A model generated the notes under the pieces. The model had not been told where the DNA came from. It saw only the letters and a program-made list of their open reading frames with translations, and made no database searches. Both the position numbers and the translations under genes were made by a program. Positions 1 through 7,851 of a DNA stretch of 64,000 nt are shown piece after piece. The DNA is taken from positions 29,712 through 93,711 of the forward strand of contig DATNID010000021.1 of NCBI GenBank assembly GCA_035604615.1. Direction: 5' to 3'. Every line of letters begins with the position of its first letter. The first letter of the stretch is position 1. The stretch comes from DATJLY01 sp035604615 (GTDB lineage Bacteria; Pseudomonadota; Alphaproteobacteria; ATCC43930; CGMCC-115725).

Positions 1-1
1 G

Positions 2-100
2 TTCTTCGTCTATCCCGAGGAGCTGCGCACGTCGAAGCGCATCGCCGTCTTCCGCGACTTCCTGCTCCGCAAGGTCGCGGAAACCAAGAACGGCGGATAG
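2..100 (+). CDS. LysR-type transcriptional regulator, C-terminal fragment (5' end outside window)
   Basis: An open frame enters from the left edge and ends at TAG 98-100. It encodes 32 residues beginning FFVYPEELRTSKRIAVFRDF. A YPxELRxSKRIxVFxDFL tail with a basic end is typical of the C-terminal effector domain of LysR-type regulators, where the last helix packs on the second subdomain. Only this tail is visible, so the DNA-binding domain, target and ligand are unknown. It runs tail to tail with the next gene on the opposite strand. The family call rests on this short match alone. Confidence 0.5.
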   Translation, partial: FFVYPEELRTSKRIAVFRDFLLRKVAETKNGG

Positions 101-125
101 AGCGCAGCGCGGGCGGCGACTCGAA

Positions 126-575
126 CTACTTGGCGGCTTGCGGCTCGCGTTCGCGGATACGCGCCGTCTCCGAGTCGAGCGGAGCGCTGCCGCCCCACGG
201 ATGCTCGGCGATGTCGAACACGGTGCCGTCGGGACCGCGGAACTTGATCTCGAAATAGCCCATCCGCTCGTGCGGCTCGGGCTTCATGAAGCACTCGCCC
301 CCGAGCGCCTCAAGCTTGGCCATCGCTTGGTCGGCGTCCTCGACCAGCACGCCGAAATGATGGACGCCGGTGAAGTCCATGCCCTTGCCGAGCTGATCGG
401 TCTTGAAATTGAGGATGGCAAGATTGATCGTGCCGTCGCTCAGGAACACGCCGTCGGCCAGGGGATTGCCCATGGGCGTCCTGGCGATCTCCTTGAAATC
501 GAACGCCTTCTTGTAGAACTCGGCGGTCTTGACCGGGTCCTTGGTCGCGATCGCGATGTGACGGAGCTTGGCCAT
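126..575 (-). CDS. VOC family (glyoxalase/extradiol-dioxygenase fold) protein
   Basis: This 149-residue protein has the paired beta-alpha-beta-beta-beta modules of the vicinal oxygen chelate superfamily. It starts MAKLRHIAIATKDPVKTAEF and carries VHHFGVLVEDAD mid-protein and GYFEIKFRGPDGTVFDIAEH near the end, which offer the usual His/Glu metal ligands. The length fits a single-domain VOC protein. The ATG at 575 is preferred over the one at 581 because GGGAGG lies six bases upstream of 575 but touches 581. Substrate cannot be read from sequence; lyase, dioxygenase and resistance-type roles all occur in this family. Confidence 0.85.
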   Translation of the reverse strand: MAKLRHIAIATKDPVKTAEFYKKAFDFKEIARTPMGNPLADGVFLSDGTINLAILNFKTDQLGKGMDFTGVHHFGVLVEDADQAMAKLEALGGECFMKPEPHERMGYFEIKFRGPDGTVFDIAEHPWGGSAPLDSETARIREREPQAAK

Positions 576-662
576 GCTCATCCTCCCGGCAGACCGCTCG
601 CCGCGAAATGCGGCCGGTCGGCTCGCCTCTGGGCGCAGTCATAGCACGGCGCGAGCCGTGCC

Positions 663-944
663 TTAAAGACCGACGAAAGGCCGGACGAGGGCCGCCACGC
701 CAATGAGCGCCAGCACGCCGACCACGGCGAGGGCCGCTATCTTGACCAAGCCGCTGCGCGAACCCTCCGGCGCGGACGAGACCACCACGCGCTCGCCGGC
801 GTGAAGCTCGAACGGGGACGCCGCACGCAGGCCGGTCCGCGGCGACACCAGCCGCGGCGATGCGGCCGGAGCGTGCTCGGTCAAGCTGGGCTCGCGCCGC
901 TGGGCGGCGTCTTCGAGGGCGGCGAGAAGGGTACGAGGCGGCAT
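663..944 (-). CDS. small hypothetical protein with C-terminal membrane anchor
   Basis: This 93-residue protein is not recognised. The first 65 residues are polar and rich in Pro, Ser, Arg and Glu. They are followed by one hydrophobic segment (LVKIAALAVVGVLALIGVAA) ending close to the C-terminus, the layout of a tail-anchored or single-pass protein. The ATG at 944 was chosen over an upstream TTG at 953; neither has a clear Shine-Dalgarno site. Codon use matches the neighbours. It stands alone between a VOC gene and a lipoprotein gene, so context gives no function. Confidence 0.55.
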   Translation of the reverse strand: MPPRTLLAALEDAAQRREPSLTEHAPAASPRLVSPRTGLRAASPFELHAGERVVVSSAPEGSRSGLVKIAALAVVGVLALIGVAALVRPFVGL

Positions 945-1055
945 GGACAACAACTCGTAAAACGAGACGGCGCGAACCTATCCGCGATTTTTGTCCGCAA
1001 TAGGGCAGGAATGCGGCATAAGCGCGCTGGATGCGGTCACGGAGCCTACGCTCTT

Positions 1056-1070
1056 CGAGTTAAGAACTCG
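1056..1070. repeat. short perfect inverted repeat (6-bp arms, 3-bp loop)
   Basis: The sequence CGAGTTAAGAACTCG is a perfect dyad with arms CGAGTT and AACTCG. It lies in the gap between two minus-strand genes, about 110 bases upstream of the start at 944 and 30 bases past the stop at 1100. It could be an operator or a weak terminator stem; no U-tract follows it. Confidence 0.3.
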
Positions 1071-1099
1071 TGGGCGCGGAAGCACTTAGGTCGTAGCGC

Positions 1100-1336
1100 C
1101 TACTTCCAGATTGGCTTGCCGAGATAGATGTCGGAGGAATCGGTCACCGCGCCGACGGTGGCGCCGGCCCCGGCGCCGAGCGCCGCGCCCACCAAAGGCG
1201 CCCCGACCATGGCCCCGACCACCGCGCCGCTGGCGCCGCCGATAACGGCGCCAGTGGAGGCCCGCTCGGCCGGGGTGGTGCCGCAAGCGGCCAACAGCAA
1301 CGCAATTGCGACCGAGAATCCGAGTGACGCGCGCAT
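1100..1336 (-). CDS. glycine-zipper outer-membrane lipoprotein
   Basis: A 78-residue lipoprotein. A short signal peptide ends in the lipobox LLAAC with the acylated cysteine at residue 18. The mature part holds two glycine-zipper hairpin segments, TGAVIGGASGAVVGAMVGAP and ALGAGAGATVGAVTD, as in small YMGG/OmpA-linked zipper lipoproteins. A short tail SSDIYLGKPIWK follows. AGGAG lies upstream of the ATG. Proteins of this type insert in or decorate the outer membrane and are often envelope-stress genes; the exact role here is unknown. Confidence 0.8.
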   Translation of the reverse strand: MRASLGFSVAIALLLAACGTTPAERASTGAVIGGASGAVVGAMVGAPLVGAALGAGAGATVGAVTDSSDIYLGKPIWK

Positions 1337-1435
1337 CAGGAAGCTCCTAATCCGGAATTTTGTCTATTTTAACCTTAATGTGCGGTGGGAGCAAATTTTC
1401 CTTACTCCCGAAGCGATAAAGCGAATCTCCGACCG

Positions 1436-2407
1436 TCAGACGAAGAGACGCTCGGATTTCAAGCCGTCATACATGGACGCCACGAACTCGCCATAGCCGT
1501 TCCAAATGAGGGTCGGCCGGCGGCCCACGTCGGCGCCCAGCACGCGCTCGGTCGCCTGGCTCCAGCGCGGATGGGGAACCTCGGGATTGACGTTGGCCCA
1601 GAAGCCGTATTCCTGCGCCTGCAGCGCCTCCCAGAAAGTCTTGGGCCGGTCGTTGGTGAAGGTGAACTTGACGATCGACTTGACCGATTTGAAGCCGTAT
1701 TTCCACGGCGTCACCAGGCGCAGGGGCGCGCCGTCCTGGCGCGGCACGGGGTGGCCGTACATGCCGGTGACGAGGAACGCCAATTCGTTGGTCGCCTCGA
1801 ACAGGGTGAGGCCTTCGACATAGGGCCACGGATACCAGAACTGCTTCTGGCCGGGCGCGACCTTGGCGTTGAGGAAAGTCTCCATGCGCAGATACTTCAC
1901 GCCATCGTTCGGCCGTGCGAGCTCGACCAGCGACTTCAAGGGGAACCCTGTCCATGGCACTGCCATCGACCAGGCCTCGACGCAGCGGTGGCGATAGAGC
2001 CGCTCCTCGAGCGGCATACGCTTCAGGAGATCGTCGATGTCGAGGGTCATCGGCTTCTCGACCATGCCGTCGATCGCCACCGTCCAGGGCCGGATCGGCA
2101 GCGCGTCGGCATCGACGTCCTTGTCCTCGGTGAATTCGTAGAAATTATTGTAGTGGGTGGAGAGATTCTCGTCGGTGATGGGCCGGTCGAGCACATAGCG
2201 CTCGTTGCGCTTGGCCGGATAGAGGCCGGCGGAAGGATCGGGCTCGGGCCCCGCGGCGGCCAGCGCGTCGATCCCCATGCCATGGGCGGCGGCGATCAGC
2301 GCGCCGAACCCCATCGCCTTGACCAGGCGGCGGCGGTCGAGGAACACCGATTCCGGCGTGGCCTCGCTCTCGCGCATTTCCCAGCCGCGCTTCGACTTGA
2401 TCAACAT
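1436..2407 (-). CDS. msrP: protein-methionine-sulfoxide reductase, molybdopterin catalytic subunit MsrP
   Basis: A 323-residue periplasmic molybdoenzyme that repairs oxidised methionine in envelope proteins. A twin-arginine signal (DRRRLVKAMGFGALIAAA) spans about residues 24-41, so the protein is exported folded with its cofactor. The molybdenum-ligating cysteine is C142 in YRHRCVEAWSMAVPW. Family motifs VKYLRMETFLN and WKYGFKSVKSIVKF follow. Length matches E. coli MsrP/YedY. AAGGAGG sits six bases before the ATG. The haem-bearing membrane partner MsrQ, which normally passes electrons to it, is not adjacent. The moaDE, moeA and mobB genes near 27-30 kb would help make its cofactor. Confidence 0.95.
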   Translation of the reverse strand: MLIKSKRGWEMRESEATPESVFLDRRRLVKAMGFGALIAAAHGMGIDALAAAGPEPDPSAGLYPAKRNERYVLDRPITDENLSTHYNNFYEFTEDKDVDADALPIRPWTVAIDGMVEKPMTLDIDDLLKRMPLEERLYRHRCVEAWSMAVPWTGFPLKSLVELARPNDGVKYLRMETFLNAKVAPGQKQFWYPWPYVEGLTLFEATNELAFLVTGMYGHPVPRQDGAPLRLVTPWKYGFKSVKSIVKFTFTNDRPKTFWEALQAQEYGFWANVNPEVPHPRWSQATERVLGADVGRRPTLIWNGYGEFVASMYDGLKSERLFV

Positions 2408-2526
2408 GGGCGCCTCCTTGGCGCAAGAACCGCCCCCCCGGCCCGAAGCGATAGACCGGCCGCGCCCTCACGGCAAGTCAAACCGGCGCGAGCGCCTATT
2501 TGGGCCCTGGCGCCGCGAAGTCGCGC

Positions 2527-3483
2527 TTACTTGAGGTCGGGCGCGACGAAATCGAACAGCGGCTTGATCTCGTCCGGCGTCATCGGCTTGGAGATGCGCT
2601 TGGCCGCGAGCGCCTCCTCGAGGACGCGCTCCGTGCCCTTGATCTCGGCGAGCTGCGTCTGGTCCTTGGATTCGAAGTTCGCGACCATGTAGCGCACGAG
2701 ATCCACCGGCTGCTCGCTGAACTTGGCGTAATCGACGATCCCCGGCTCGCCCGAGAAGGCGAAATCGCGCGACTTGGCATAGGCGTGCATGAAGCGGACC
2801 ATGGCGTCGCGCTTGGTCTTGAGGCTGTCGAGATTGGCGGCGTTGACCCGCACCGTCTCAACCCGCACGGCGGGCGAATCGTTGCCGCTTGCGACCTCGA
2901 CGATAGTCTTCGCCTGCAGCTCCGGCAGCCCCACCGGCGGCACGCCGTAGCAGATGTCGAGCTGTCCGGTCATCACCAGCGGCAGCCCGTTCTGCGACGC
3001 GCCGACGGGCGTGAGCTTGGCGTCGGCGACGCCGGCCTCCTTCAGGAGCTGTAGCAGGATGAGGTTGCTCGACGAGCCCGGATTGGAGAAGCCGACGCTC
3101 TTGCCATGCGCATCCTTGAGGCTCTTGATGCCGCTGCCGGCCTTGGCGTACCAGAACACCTCGGGCGCGCCCGTCGAGGCCGGCGAGATGACGCGCACCG
3201 GCGCGCCCTTGACGTAGGCGGCGATGATGCCGAGGAAGCCCGTCTCGATGGCGATGTCGACGCTGCCCGAGATCACCGCCTGCTCGTTGGAGGCGCCGCC
3301 CTCGGTGTAGGTGATCTCGATGTCGAGGCCCGCCGCTTTGAAATAGCCCTGGCGGATGCCGAGATCGGTGTAGGACGTGCCCCACGAGCCGCGCTGCGGC
3401 ACGGCGAGCTTCAAGGTTTCGGCGCGCGGCGCTTGCGGCAGCGCGACCATGAGCGCGAACGCGGCAACGGCGATACGACGCAT
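2527..3483 (-). CDS. ABC transporter substrate-binding protein, NMT1/SsuA-TauA type
   Basis: A 318-residue periplasmic binding protein. A Sec signal peptide (MRRIAVAAFALMVALPQAPRAE) is followed by the LKLAVPQRGSWGTSYTDLGI start of the mature domain. The family pattern then follows: a DIAIETGFLGIIAAY pocket strand and a KSLKDAHGKSVGFSNPGSSS anion-loop segment. Homologues bind nitrate, sulfonates, taurine or pyrimidine precursors; the ligand here cannot be assigned. GGGAGGG precedes the ATG. No permease or ATPase lies beside it; the next gene upstream is another orphan binding protein. Confidence 0.88.
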   Translation of the reverse strand: MRRIAVAAFALMVALPQAPRAETLKLAVPQRGSWGTSYTDLGIRQGYFKAAGLDIEITYTEGGASNEQAVISGSVDIAIETGFLGIIAAYVKGAPVRVISPASTGAPEVFWYAKAGSGIKSLKDAHGKSVGFSNPGSSSNLILLQLLKEAGVADAKLTPVGASQNGLPLVMTGQLDICYGVPPVGLPELQAKTIVEVASGNDSPAVRVETVRVNAANLDSLKTKRDAMVRFMHAYAKSRDFAFSGEPGIVDYAKFSEQPVDLVRYMVANFESKDQTQLAEIKGTERVLEEALAAKRISKPMTPDEIKPLFDFVAPDLK

Positions 3484-3592
3484 CGGACCCTCCCTGGCGG
3501 CGGCGGCGCGGGCTGCCCGCTTTCCGCCGGTTGATGCACGGTACGATAGAAATTGGGTTCGTTCCGCAAAATTTAATTTGGCGCGATGCGGC

Positions 3593-4573
3593 TCATTCGA
3601 TCACCGCGTCGGCGCGGACGAGGAGCGATGGCGGCACAGCGAGGCCGAGCGCCTTCGCGGTCTGGAGATTGATCGCGAGCTCGAACGTGTCGGCTTCCTG
3701 GACGGGAAGGTCGCTGGGCTTCTCGCCGTTGAGAATCCGGCCGGCATAGCGGCCGGCCTTGCGAAAGCCGTCCGCCAGACTTGGGCCATAGCTCATCAGG
3801 CCGCCAGCATCGGCGTACTGCCGGACGTTGGCGATAGTCGGCAGGCGATAGCGCGCGGAAAGCACCGCGTTCCGTTCGGGCCGGCCGTTGATGACCGGTC
3901 CGTTGCCGATGACGACGCAATCGGCCTTGCGCTCGACGGCCGTGGCGAAGGCGGATGCGATCGCGTCCTCGCCAGCGACGGGGACCACGATCAAATTCAA
4001 GCCCAGCCTATGGGCGGCCGTCTCGGCCTCGGCCGTCTCGGCGGCGGCGCTCGAGGCAAACGATTCCAGAATGAGCGCGACGGTCGTCGCCTTGGGCGCG
4101 ATCTCGTGCAGCAGCTCGAAGCGTTTGCCGACCATGGAGACGAACAGGAAATGCACGCCCGTCGCATTGCCGCCCGGCCGATTGAGGCTCGCGACCAGGC
4201 CCAATTGCACTGCATCGCTGCCGAGCGCGAACAGGATCGGGATCGATGACGTCGCCGCTTTCGCCGCCAGCGGCGCGTTCGAACTCCCGAGAGCGGCAAT
4301 CAAAGCGACATGCCGGCCGACGAGGTCGGCTGCCATCGCCGGGAGGCGATCGTAACGGTTCTCGGCCCAGCGATATTCGATGTGGAGATTGCCGCCGTCG
4401 ACATAGCCGAGCTCCTTCAGCCCGTCGCGGAAGCCTTGCGTGGACGAGGAAAATACATCCGACCGCGAGGCCGAGAGGTAGCCGATCACCGGCCGCGCCG
4501 GCTGCGCCATGATCGCGCGCGGCCACGCGACGGCCGTGCCGCCCAGCATCGCGATCATTTCGCGTCGCCGCAT
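3593..4573 (-). CDS. ABC transporter substrate-binding protein (PF04392-like)
   Basis: A 326-residue protein starting MRRREMIAMLGGTAVAWPRA, an arginine-led export signal. It is followed by the VIGYLSASRSDVFSSSTQGF opening and the family's ELGYVDGGNLHIEYRWAENR segment. These features match the large set of periplasmic binding proteins abundant in alphaproteobacteria. GGGGAG precedes the ATG. The same frame runs open upstream into the EF-G-like gene, but coding signal and Shine-Dalgarno site favour this start. There are no transporter partners next to it and the ligand is unknown. Confidence 0.85.
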   Translation of the reverse strand: MRRREMIAMLGGTAVAWPRAIMAQPARPVIGYLSASRSDVFSSSTQGFRDGLKELGYVDGGNLHIEYRWAENRYDRLPAMAADLVGRHVALIAALGSSNAPLAAKAATSSIPILFALGSDAVQLGLVASLNRPGGNATGVHFLFVSMVGKRFELLHEIAPKATTVALILESFASSAAAETAEAETAAHRLGLNLIVVPVAGEDAIASAFATAVERKADCVVIGNGPVINGRPERNAVLSARYRLPTIANVRQYADAGGLMSYGPSLADGFRKAGRYAGRILNGEKPSDLPVQEADTFELAINLQTAKALGLAVPPSLLVRADAVIE

Positions 4574-4623
4574 CCGCTCCCCATTTCGCGCGGCCTCCGG
4601 CTGCCCTCGCGAGAGGGCCTGCG

Positions 4624-6657
4624 TCATTGCGCGGCGTGCTGCTCCGCCTTGCCCTGGATCACCTTCTCGGCGAGCCGGCCGGTGAGTTCCTGGAGATGGT
4701 CGAAGCGCTCGGCATAGCTCGCGACGCCCAAGGTCACCGAGCGCAGCTCGACGATGAGGTCCTGGATCTCCGACAGCGGCAGGTGCGCGGTGACGAGGTC
4801 CCATCCGGCCCAGTCGGCCTTGGCGTCGAAGCCCAGAAGCTGCCCGCGCCGGCCCGACACGATGCGCTGCACCCGCGAGGTGAAGGCGTTGGGCACGGAA
4901 ATTTCGACGAAATGGATGGGCTCGAGCAGGACCGGCTCGCATTTCGGCAGCGATTCCTGCATCGCCATGCGCGCCGCGGTCTTGAACGCCTGGTCCGAGC
5001 TGTCGACAGCGTGGAACTGACCCGTGATCAGCGTCACCGACACGTCCACCACCGGGAAGCCGAGCGGTCCGTGGCGCATGAACTCCATCACGCCTTCCTC
5101 GACCGCGGGGATGTAGTTGCGCGGGATGGCGCCGCCCACGACGGCGTCGATGAAGGTGTGGCCGGTGCCGCGCGGCAGCGGCTTCACTTCGATCTGGATG
5201 TCGGCGAACTGGCCGTGACCGCCGCTCTGGCGCTTGAAGCGGGCATGCTGCGCCGTGCCGCGCTTGATGGTCTCCTTGTAGGGCACCGCCGGCTTGCGCG
5301 AGGTGACGGCGAGATTGTGCTTGGTCCGGAGCCGGTCCATCGCGATCTGGAGATGGATGTCGCCCTGGCCCCACAGCACCATCTCCTGGAGGTCCGCGTT
5401 CTGCTCCAGCGAGAGCGTGGGATCCTCCTCGATCAGCTTGCCCACCGCGGGGGTGAGCTTCACGTCGTCGTTGCGCTTCTCGGCGGTGATGGCGAGGCCG
5501 AACACCGGGCGCGGGATTGGCGCCTTGGGCAATTGGGGCGGCGTGCCGGTCGAGAGCACGGCGCCGGTCGCAACCCCTTCCATGCGCGCCAGCGCCACGA
5601 TCTCGCCGCGCCCGGCCGAGGCCACCTTCTCGCTGGCCGCGCCCTGGAGCCGGAGCACGCCGGCGACGCGGGTGCCGTTGAGGCTCATGCCTTCGCTCAC
5701 CTGCCCCGCCCACACCCGCGCCAAGGACAGCTTGCCGGTGTGCGGCGGCAGATAGGTCTTCACCACCTGCGCCACCGTGTCCTTGGCCGCGAGGTTCAAG
5801 CCGTTGCGCTCGGCGGTGGTGGCGGGCGGCGGGGTCTCGTGGCGCAGCGCCTTCCACAGGCGGCGCACACCATGGTCGAGCTGACCTGCGCCCAGGAACA
5901 CCGGCACGATCAGGTCGCGGCGCAAATCCTGCGACAGCTGGCGATAGATCTCGTCCTTCGTGGGCTGCACATCCTCCAACAGCTGCTCCATCAGCTTGTC
6001 GTCGAAATCGGCGAGCTTCTCGAGGAGGCCGGCGCGGCTCTGCCGCTCCTCTTCCTCGAGGTCGGGAGGCAGCTTGATGAGGTCGGAGGCCTGGCCAGGC
6101 TTGTAGCGATAGGCCCGCTCGCTGACGAGATCGACATAGCCCGCGAACGTGCCCTCCGGTCCCGGCAGCGGCACCTGGCGCAGGACCAAGGGGCGCGCCG
6201 ACGCCGCCTGCAGCGCCGCCAGCACCTCGCTCACCCGCGCCGAGGCGCTGTCGAGCTTGTTGATGAACACCATGTGCGGGATGTCGTGGTCGTCGAGGAA
6301 CTTGAAGATCGGTCCCAAGGTCAGCGCACGCTCGGCCTCGGGCTCGCAGACGACAACGGCGACGTCGGCGGCGAGCATGGCGCTCTGCGCCTCCCAGAAC
6401 AGCTCGACCGAGCCGGGACAATCGAGGAAGAACCATGGATCGCCGAGGAACGTCGCGTGCGCGGCGTTGATCTCGGTCGACATCTGCCGCGCGCGCGCCT
6501 CGGGGGCGTGATCGCCGACCGTGTTGCCGTCGCGCTGCGTGCCGCGCCGGTTGGTGGCCCCCGCGGCGAAGAGCAACGCCTCGAGCAGCGTCGTCTTGCC
6601 CGAGAGATAGGGTCCCACCAGCGCCGCGCAGCGCGGCTCGGACGGTTTACCGTTCAT
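4624..6657 (-). CDS. elongation factor G-like translational GTPase
   Basis: A 677-residue EF-G-family GTPase. G1 is GPYLSGKTT (residues 15-23), G3 is DCPG (79-82) and G4 is NKLD (133-136). Domain II contains TYLPPHTGKLSLARVWAGQV. Domain IV contains GGHGQFADIQIEVKPLPRGT and the VGGAIPRNYIPAVEEGVMEF stretch, and the EF-G C-terminal domain ends the protein. The G1 and switch I regions differ from canonical EF-G, where G1 reads GxxDxGKT and switch I ends in GITI. This matches the EF-G-like paralogues kept beside fusA in many alphaproteobacteria. The ATG at 6657 follows GGGGGAGG; a longer frame exists but lacks such a site. Role in elongation, recycling or something else is not known. Confidence 0.9.
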   Translation of the reverse strand: MNGKPSEPRCAALVGPYLSGKTTLLEALLFAAGATNRRGTQRDGNTVGDHAPEARARQMSTEINAAHATFLGDPWFFLDCPGSVELFWEAQSAMLAADVAVVVCEPEAERALTLGPIFKFLDDHDIPHMVFINKLDSASARVSEVLAALQAASARPLVLRQVPLPGPEGTFAGYVDLVSERAYRYKPGQASDLIKLPPDLEEEERQSRAGLLEKLADFDDKLMEQLLEDVQPTKDEIYRQLSQDLRRDLIVPVFLGAGQLDHGVRRLWKALRHETPPPATTAERNGLNLAAKDTVAQVVKTYLPPHTGKLSLARVWAGQVSEGMSLNGTRVAGVLRLQGAASEKVASAGRGEIVALARMEGVATGAVLSTGTPPQLPKAPIPRPVFGLAITAEKRNDDVKLTPAVGKLIEEDPTLSLEQNADLQEMVLWGQGDIHLQIAMDRLRTKHNLAVTSRKPAVPYKETIKRGTAQHARFKRQSGGHGQFADIQIEVKPLPRGTGHTFIDAVVGGAIPRNYIPAVEEGVMEFMRHGPLGFPVVDVSVTLITGQFHAVDSSDQAFKTAARMAMQESLPKCEPVLLEPIHFVEISVPNAFTSRVQRIVSGRRGQLLGFDAKADWAGWDLVTAHLPLSEIQDLIVELRSVTLGVASYAERFDHLQELTGRLAEKVIQGKAEQHAAQ

Positions 6658-6894
6658 CAACGCCTCCCCCGCGTGACGCCGGCGCCAATGTACGAGCGCG
6701 CCATCGCCCGCGTCTTGATCGGCGATGGTCGCGCGACGGCGCGCGGCTGGCAACGGGTTTCTTTGCGGCTTTCTTTACGGGAGTTCGCGGCCGCCGCGTT
6801 GCGCTTTCGCGATTGCTGCCGCGCCCGGGTTCCCTCTACTGTGCCGCCAAAGCGACCTGGCCGCGAAGGCAGGGCCAAGCGAGGAGGGACGAGG

Positions 6895-6954
6895 ATGCGG
6901 CATCGAGCGCGGGGTCGTGCCCGCGGCGGCTTCCCGGCGCGCGCCCGGACATGA
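6895..6954 (+). CDS. possible arginine-rich leader peptide ORF in front of livH
   Basis: A 19-codon frame, MRHRARGRARGGFPARART, starts at an ATG preceded by the strong Shine-Dalgarno run GAGGAGGGACGAGG. It ends at TGA 6952-6954, overlapping the livH ATG (6951-6953) in an ATGA arrangement. LivH has no Shine-Dalgarno site of its own in the preceding 20 bases, so ribosomes ending this ORF could start livH by coupling. Seven of the 19 residues are arginine. It could also be the stub of a deleted gene. Whether it is translated is inference. Confidence 0.4.
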   Translation: MRHRARGRARGGFPARART

Positions 6955-7850
6955 CCCTGGCGCTCTTCATCGAGCAGCTCTTCAACGGCGTCCAGTTCGG
7001 CCTGATGCTGTTCCTGATGGCGGTCGGCGTGACGCTGGTGTTCGGCATCATGCGCGTTATCAACCTCGCGCACGGCTCGCTGTTCATGGTCGGCGGGTAT
7101 CTGCTGGTCGAGAGCTACCGCGTGATCGGCTCCTACTGGCTGGCGCTGCCGGTGGCGATCGTCGGCGTAATCATCGTCGGCGCGGTGATGGAGGTGCTGG
7201 TGCTGCGGCCGCTTTATGGCCGCGGCCATCTCGACCAGGTGCTGGCGACCTTCGGCCTCACCATGTTCTTCAACGAGGCGGTGGTAGTGATCTGGGGGCG
7301 CGTGCCCTTGAACCTCAACATCCCAGCCGGACTGGACGGCCATTTCGAGATCTTCCCGGGCGTCAATTATCCGGTCTACCGACTCGCCATCACCGCCGCC
7401 GGGCTCATCTGCGGCGGGCTCCTCTATTTCATCATCGTGCATACGCGGCTCGGCGCGCTCATCCGCGCCGGATCGGACAAGCGCGAGATCGTCGAGGCGC
7501 TGGGCGTCAATATCGGTTTGCTGTACACCGCCGTGTTCGCGCTGGGCGCCGCGTTCGCAGGGCTCGCCGGGATGCTCACCGGGCCGCTCCTGTCGGTCGA
7601 GTCCGGGATGGGCGATCCCATCCTCATCCTGACGCTGGTCGTGATCGTGATTGGCGGGTCGGGCTCGATCCGCGGCGCGCTGGCGGGGTCGCTCATCCTC
7701 GGCATCTTCGACACATTCTCGCGCGTCATGCTGCCGCGCATCGTCGGGCTCACGGCGGGAAGCGCGCTCGTGGGCATGGCCGACTATGTCCTCATGGCAA
7801 CGGTGCTGATTTACAGCCGTACCGGCCTGTTCTCGGCGCATCGGGGCTGA
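6951..7850 (+). CDS. livH: branched-chain amino acid-type ABC transporter permease LivH
   Basis: A 299-residue inner-membrane permease with about eight hydrophobic segments. It begins MTLALFIEQLFNGVQFGLML and carries the LivH signatures FGIMRVINLAHGSLFMVGGY and GLAGMLTGPLLSVESGMGDP. It is the first subunit of a high-affinity importer of the branched-chain amino acid/amide class and pairs with LivM. The ATG at 6951 overlaps the short leader ORF. The next gene, livM, starts one base after this stop, so the two are co-transcribed. The binding protein livK is missing locally; the transported substrate could be an aromatic acid or amide as easily as an amino acid. Confidence 0.93.
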   Translation: MTLALFIEQLFNGVQFGLMLFLMAVGVTLVFGIMRVINLAHGSLFMVGGYLLVESYRVIGSYWLALPVAIVGVIIVGAVMEVLVLRPLYGRGHLDQVLATFGLTMFFNEAVVVIWGRVPLNLNIPAGLDGHFEIFPGVNYPVYRLAITAAGLICGGLLYFIIVHTRLGALIRAGSDKREIVEALGVNIGLLYTAVFALGAAFAGLAGMLTGPLLSVESGMGDPILILTLVVIVIGGSGSIRGALAGSLILGIFDTFSRVMLPRIVGLTAGSALVGMADYVLMATVLIYSRTGLFSAHRG

Positions 7851-7851
7851 G

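Noticed and set aside
3593..6436. A single 947-residue minus-strand protein joining an EF-G shadow frame to the substrate-binding protein
   Set aside because: The upstream two thirds is a shifted-frame shadow of the EF-G-like gene. The binding protein has its own ribosome site and export signal at 4573.
4627..6954. A 775-codon open frame on the plus strand antisense to the EF-G-like gene
   Set aside because: High GC content keeps antisense frames open. The minus strand encodes a complete translational GTPase with all motifs, and the plus-strand product is a His/Arg/Leu-rich shadow without any family pattern.
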